Shown: positions 5,169 through 6,395 of the stretch, one piece after another | Layout of the letters: each line of letters starts with the position of its first letter | Position numbering within the stretch: position 1 is the stretch's first letter | DNA from: a bacterium | GTDB taxonomy: Bacteria; Latescibacterota; UBA2968; GCA-2709665 | NCBI GenBank assembly: GCA_027619145.1 | Contig: JAQCGA010000251.1 | Span: 1-6,395, forward strand | DNA: 6,395 nucleotides | Reading direction: 5' to 3' | Notes under the pieces: model-generated | Told to the model about the DNA's origin: nothing | Seen by the model: only the letters and a program-made list of their open reading frames with translations | The model's database searches: none | Translations under genes and position numbers: made by a program

Positions 5169-6188
5169 ATGGCGTTAAAAGAGCTTGAATCCATTGCCCG
5201 CACCATGGTTCCCAAAGGGAAAGGGATCCTGGCTGCGGATGAAAGCAACAGTACGCTGCAGAAACGTTTTGATAGCATCCAGATTCAGTCTACAGAAGAA
5301 ACGCGCAGAGCGTACCGAGAAATGTTGTTTACAACGCCCGGGATGGAGGCGTTTATCAGCGGGGTGATTCTCTACGATGAGACGTTGCGTTCTTCTGCTG
5401 CAGACGGTACACCGTTTCCGGAATTGCTGGCTTCGAAGAGCGTCATTCCTGGGATCAAGGTGGATGAAGGGCTGTTGGACCTGGCGGGGTTTCCGGGCGA
5501 AAAAATTACGCAGGGCCTGGATGGGCTGGCGGAGCGATTGAAGGAATATTATGAATTGGGCGCTCGTTTTGCCAAATGGCGTGCGGTCATCACCATTGGG
5601 CAAGAGATTCCTTCGCTGGCGTGCATCCGCGCAAACGCCCATGCATTGGCCCGGTACGCGGCGGCGTGTCAGGCGCAAGGTGTGGTGCCCATTGTAGAGC
5701 CAGAAGTGTTGATGGAAGGAGAACACACCATTGAGCGTTGTGAGCAGGTTACGGAAACCACACTCCGGTGCGTGTTCGATGAACTCCTGACCATGCGCGT
5801 TCACCTGGAAGGGATCGTGCTGAAGCCCAGCATGGTGCTTGCGGGAACGGATTGCCCGGTCCAGGCTGGCGTTGAGGAGGTTGCCGAAGCGACCGTGCGT
5901 TGTTTTCAGCGTACGGTGCCTTCCGCGGTGCCCGGTATCGCTTTTCTCTCGGGCGGACAAAGTCCGGAATTGTCCACGGCACATTTGAGTGCGATGAATG
6001 CGCTGGGGGACCACCCATGGGAACTGAGTTTTTCCTACGGTCGGGCGTTGCAGGATCCTGCCCGTGCGGCGTGGAAAGGCAAAGTGGGGAATGTAGCAGC
6101 GGCGCAGAACGTGTTTTACCACCGGGCCAGTTGCAACGGGGCAGCGCGGTACGGGAAGTATTCGGCGGCAATGGAAGCAGCGGCTTGA
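5169..6188 (+). CDS. class I fructose-1,6-bisphosphate aldolase
   Basis: This cytoplasmic enzyme reversibly splits fructose 1,6-bisphosphate into dihydroxyacetone phosphate and glyceraldehyde 3-phosphate in glycolysis and gluconeogenesis, through a Schiff base and without metal. From the ATG at 5169 it has 339 residues, slightly shorter than animal aldolases (about 363), and it resembles them along its whole length. Active-site residues are present: Asp24 (GILAADES), Lys97 (GIKVDEG), Lys136 (FAKWR), Glu177 and Glu179 (PIVEPE) and the Schiff-base Lys219 (VLKPSM). FLSGGQSPE and FSYGRALQ form the usual phosphate-binding segments. The C-terminal tail is short and lacks the terminal Tyr that animal enzymes use. 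This is the animal/plant-like branch, not the short archaeal-type class I or the zinc-dependent class II enzyme. It has its own promoter and is followed by a stem-loop. The symbol is left empty because usage varies among bacteria. Confidence 0.97.
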   Translation: MALKELESIARTMVPKGKGILAADESNSTLQKRFDSIQIQSTEETRRAYREMLFTTPGMEAFISGVILYDETLRSSAADGTPFPELLASKSVIPGIKVDEGLLDLAGFPGEKITQGLDGLAERLKEYYELGARFAKWRAVITIGQEIPSLACIRANAHALARYAAACQAQGVVPIVEPEVLMEGEHTIERCEQVTETTLRCVFDELLTMRVHLEGIVLKPSMVLAGTDCPVQAGVEEVAEATVRCFQRTVPSAVPGIAFLSGGQSPELSTAHLSAMNALGDHPWELSFSYGRALQDPARAAWKGKVGNVAAAQNVFYHRASCNGAARYGKYSAAMEAAA

Positions 6189-6212
6189 GCGGGCATGGAG
6201 AGTGGATCTTTG

Positions 6213-6244
6213 ATCCCGCAGCAATGTGATAGTTGCTGCGGGAT
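6213..6244 (+). terminator. 12-bp perfect stem-loop after the aldolase gene
   Basis: ATCCCGCAGCAA (6213-6224) pairs perfectly with TTGCTGCGGGAT (6233-6244) around an 8-base loop, 24 bp after the aldolase stop. Position and stability fit a transcription end or a 3' stabilising hairpin. No run of T follows on either strand, so it is not a textbook intrinsic terminator; it could act together with Rho or protect the 3' end. Confidence 0.6.
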
Positions 6245-6274
6245 TCCTATGTAAAATACCGAATAATGAATATG

Positions 6275-6303
6275 TGAACAATTTTTCATTTAAAATCTAT
6301 GAT
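6275..6303 (+). promoter_or_regulatory. candidate promoter in the AT-rich stretch after the aldolase
   Basis: TGAACA (6275-6280) and TATGAT (6298-6303) are 17 bp apart in a locally AT-rich stretch (about 6248-6318). The -10 box is good and the -35 box moderate. If it is real, transcription starts near 6310 and serves a gene mostly beyond the window. The octamer CATTTAAA occurs at 6287-6294 and again at 6309-6316, flanking the -10 box. Confidence 0.4.
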
Positions 6304-6395
6304 CCAACCATTTAAACATCTCCGAGCCAGGGAAAGATTCCAGGCCGCAGTGTGTACGCTGGATCGTGTTGCACGAAAGTTGCGGTGGTTCAGGC
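6299..6395 (+). CDS. possible N-terminal part of a gene running off the window
   Basis: An ATG at 6299 opens a frame of 32 codons that continues past the window end. Its translation starts MIQPFKHLRARERF and is rich in Arg and Lys, like an amphipathic or basic N-terminus. There is no Shine-Dalgarno site, and the ATG overlaps the -10 box of the candidate promoter, so the true start may be further on or the frame may be chance. Other frames on both strands are also open here, including a possible minus-strand gene ending near 6290, so neither direction nor identity is secure. Confidence 0.22.
   Translation, partial: MIQPFKHLRARERFQAAVCTLDRVARKLRWFR

Noticed and set aside
5175..6281. Long minus-strand open frame (368 codons) opposite the aldolase
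   Set aside because: Antisense shadow of a clearly conserved gene, with low-complexity His/Arg-rich translation.

Overview
The window carries six bacterial protein-coding genes in short, mostly monocistronic units. GC is moderate, Shine-Dalgarno sites precede several genes, and sigma70-type promoters can be read by eye. No rRNA, tRNA, CRISPR array, transposase or phage gene was seen, so it looks like ordinary chromosome. The lineage cannot be fixed from sequence alone. A response-regulator/HDOD gene and a eukaryote-like class I aldolase beside unnamed polytopic membrane proteins would suit a Gram-negative lineage such as Nitrospirota, Nitrospinota or the former Deltaproteobacteria, but that is a weak inference.

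Layout. (1) 35-1384, minus: a REC-HDOD signalling protein whose receiver domain has Glu in place of the phosphoacceptor Asp. (2) 1385-1776: a 392-bp intergenic region with two outward-facing promoters, several small dyads and no convincing gene. (3) 1777-2352, plus: folE, GTP cyclohydrolase I. (4) 2363-2815 and 2821-3615, minus: a two-gene operon of an eight-helix membrane protein followed by a small zinc-ribbon membrane protein; it converges on folE with only 10 bp between the stops. (5) 3616-3704: a divergent promoter region. (6) 3705-5072, plus: a Trp-rich multi-helix membrane protein ending in a helix-hairpin-helix-like (DUF4332-type) domain. (7) 5169-6188, plus: class I fructose-1,6-bisphosphate aldolase with its own promoter, followed by a perfect 12-bp stem-loop. 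(8) 6245-6395: an AT-rich promoter-like stretch leading into an unresolved gene edge.

Working together. folE (pterin/folate synthesis) and the aldolase (glycolysis/gluconeogenesis) are housekeeping genes with complete active sites, and neither has pathway partners here. The least described part is the middle: three membrane proteins of unknown function in two divergent units sharing an 89-bp control region. Two of them carry soluble domains that could bind something (a Cys-rich zinc ribbon and a helix-hairpin-helix-like tail). Whether they act as one system is a hypothesis based on adjacency only. Beyond that module, the most interesting point is the altered receiver domain of the HDOD protein.
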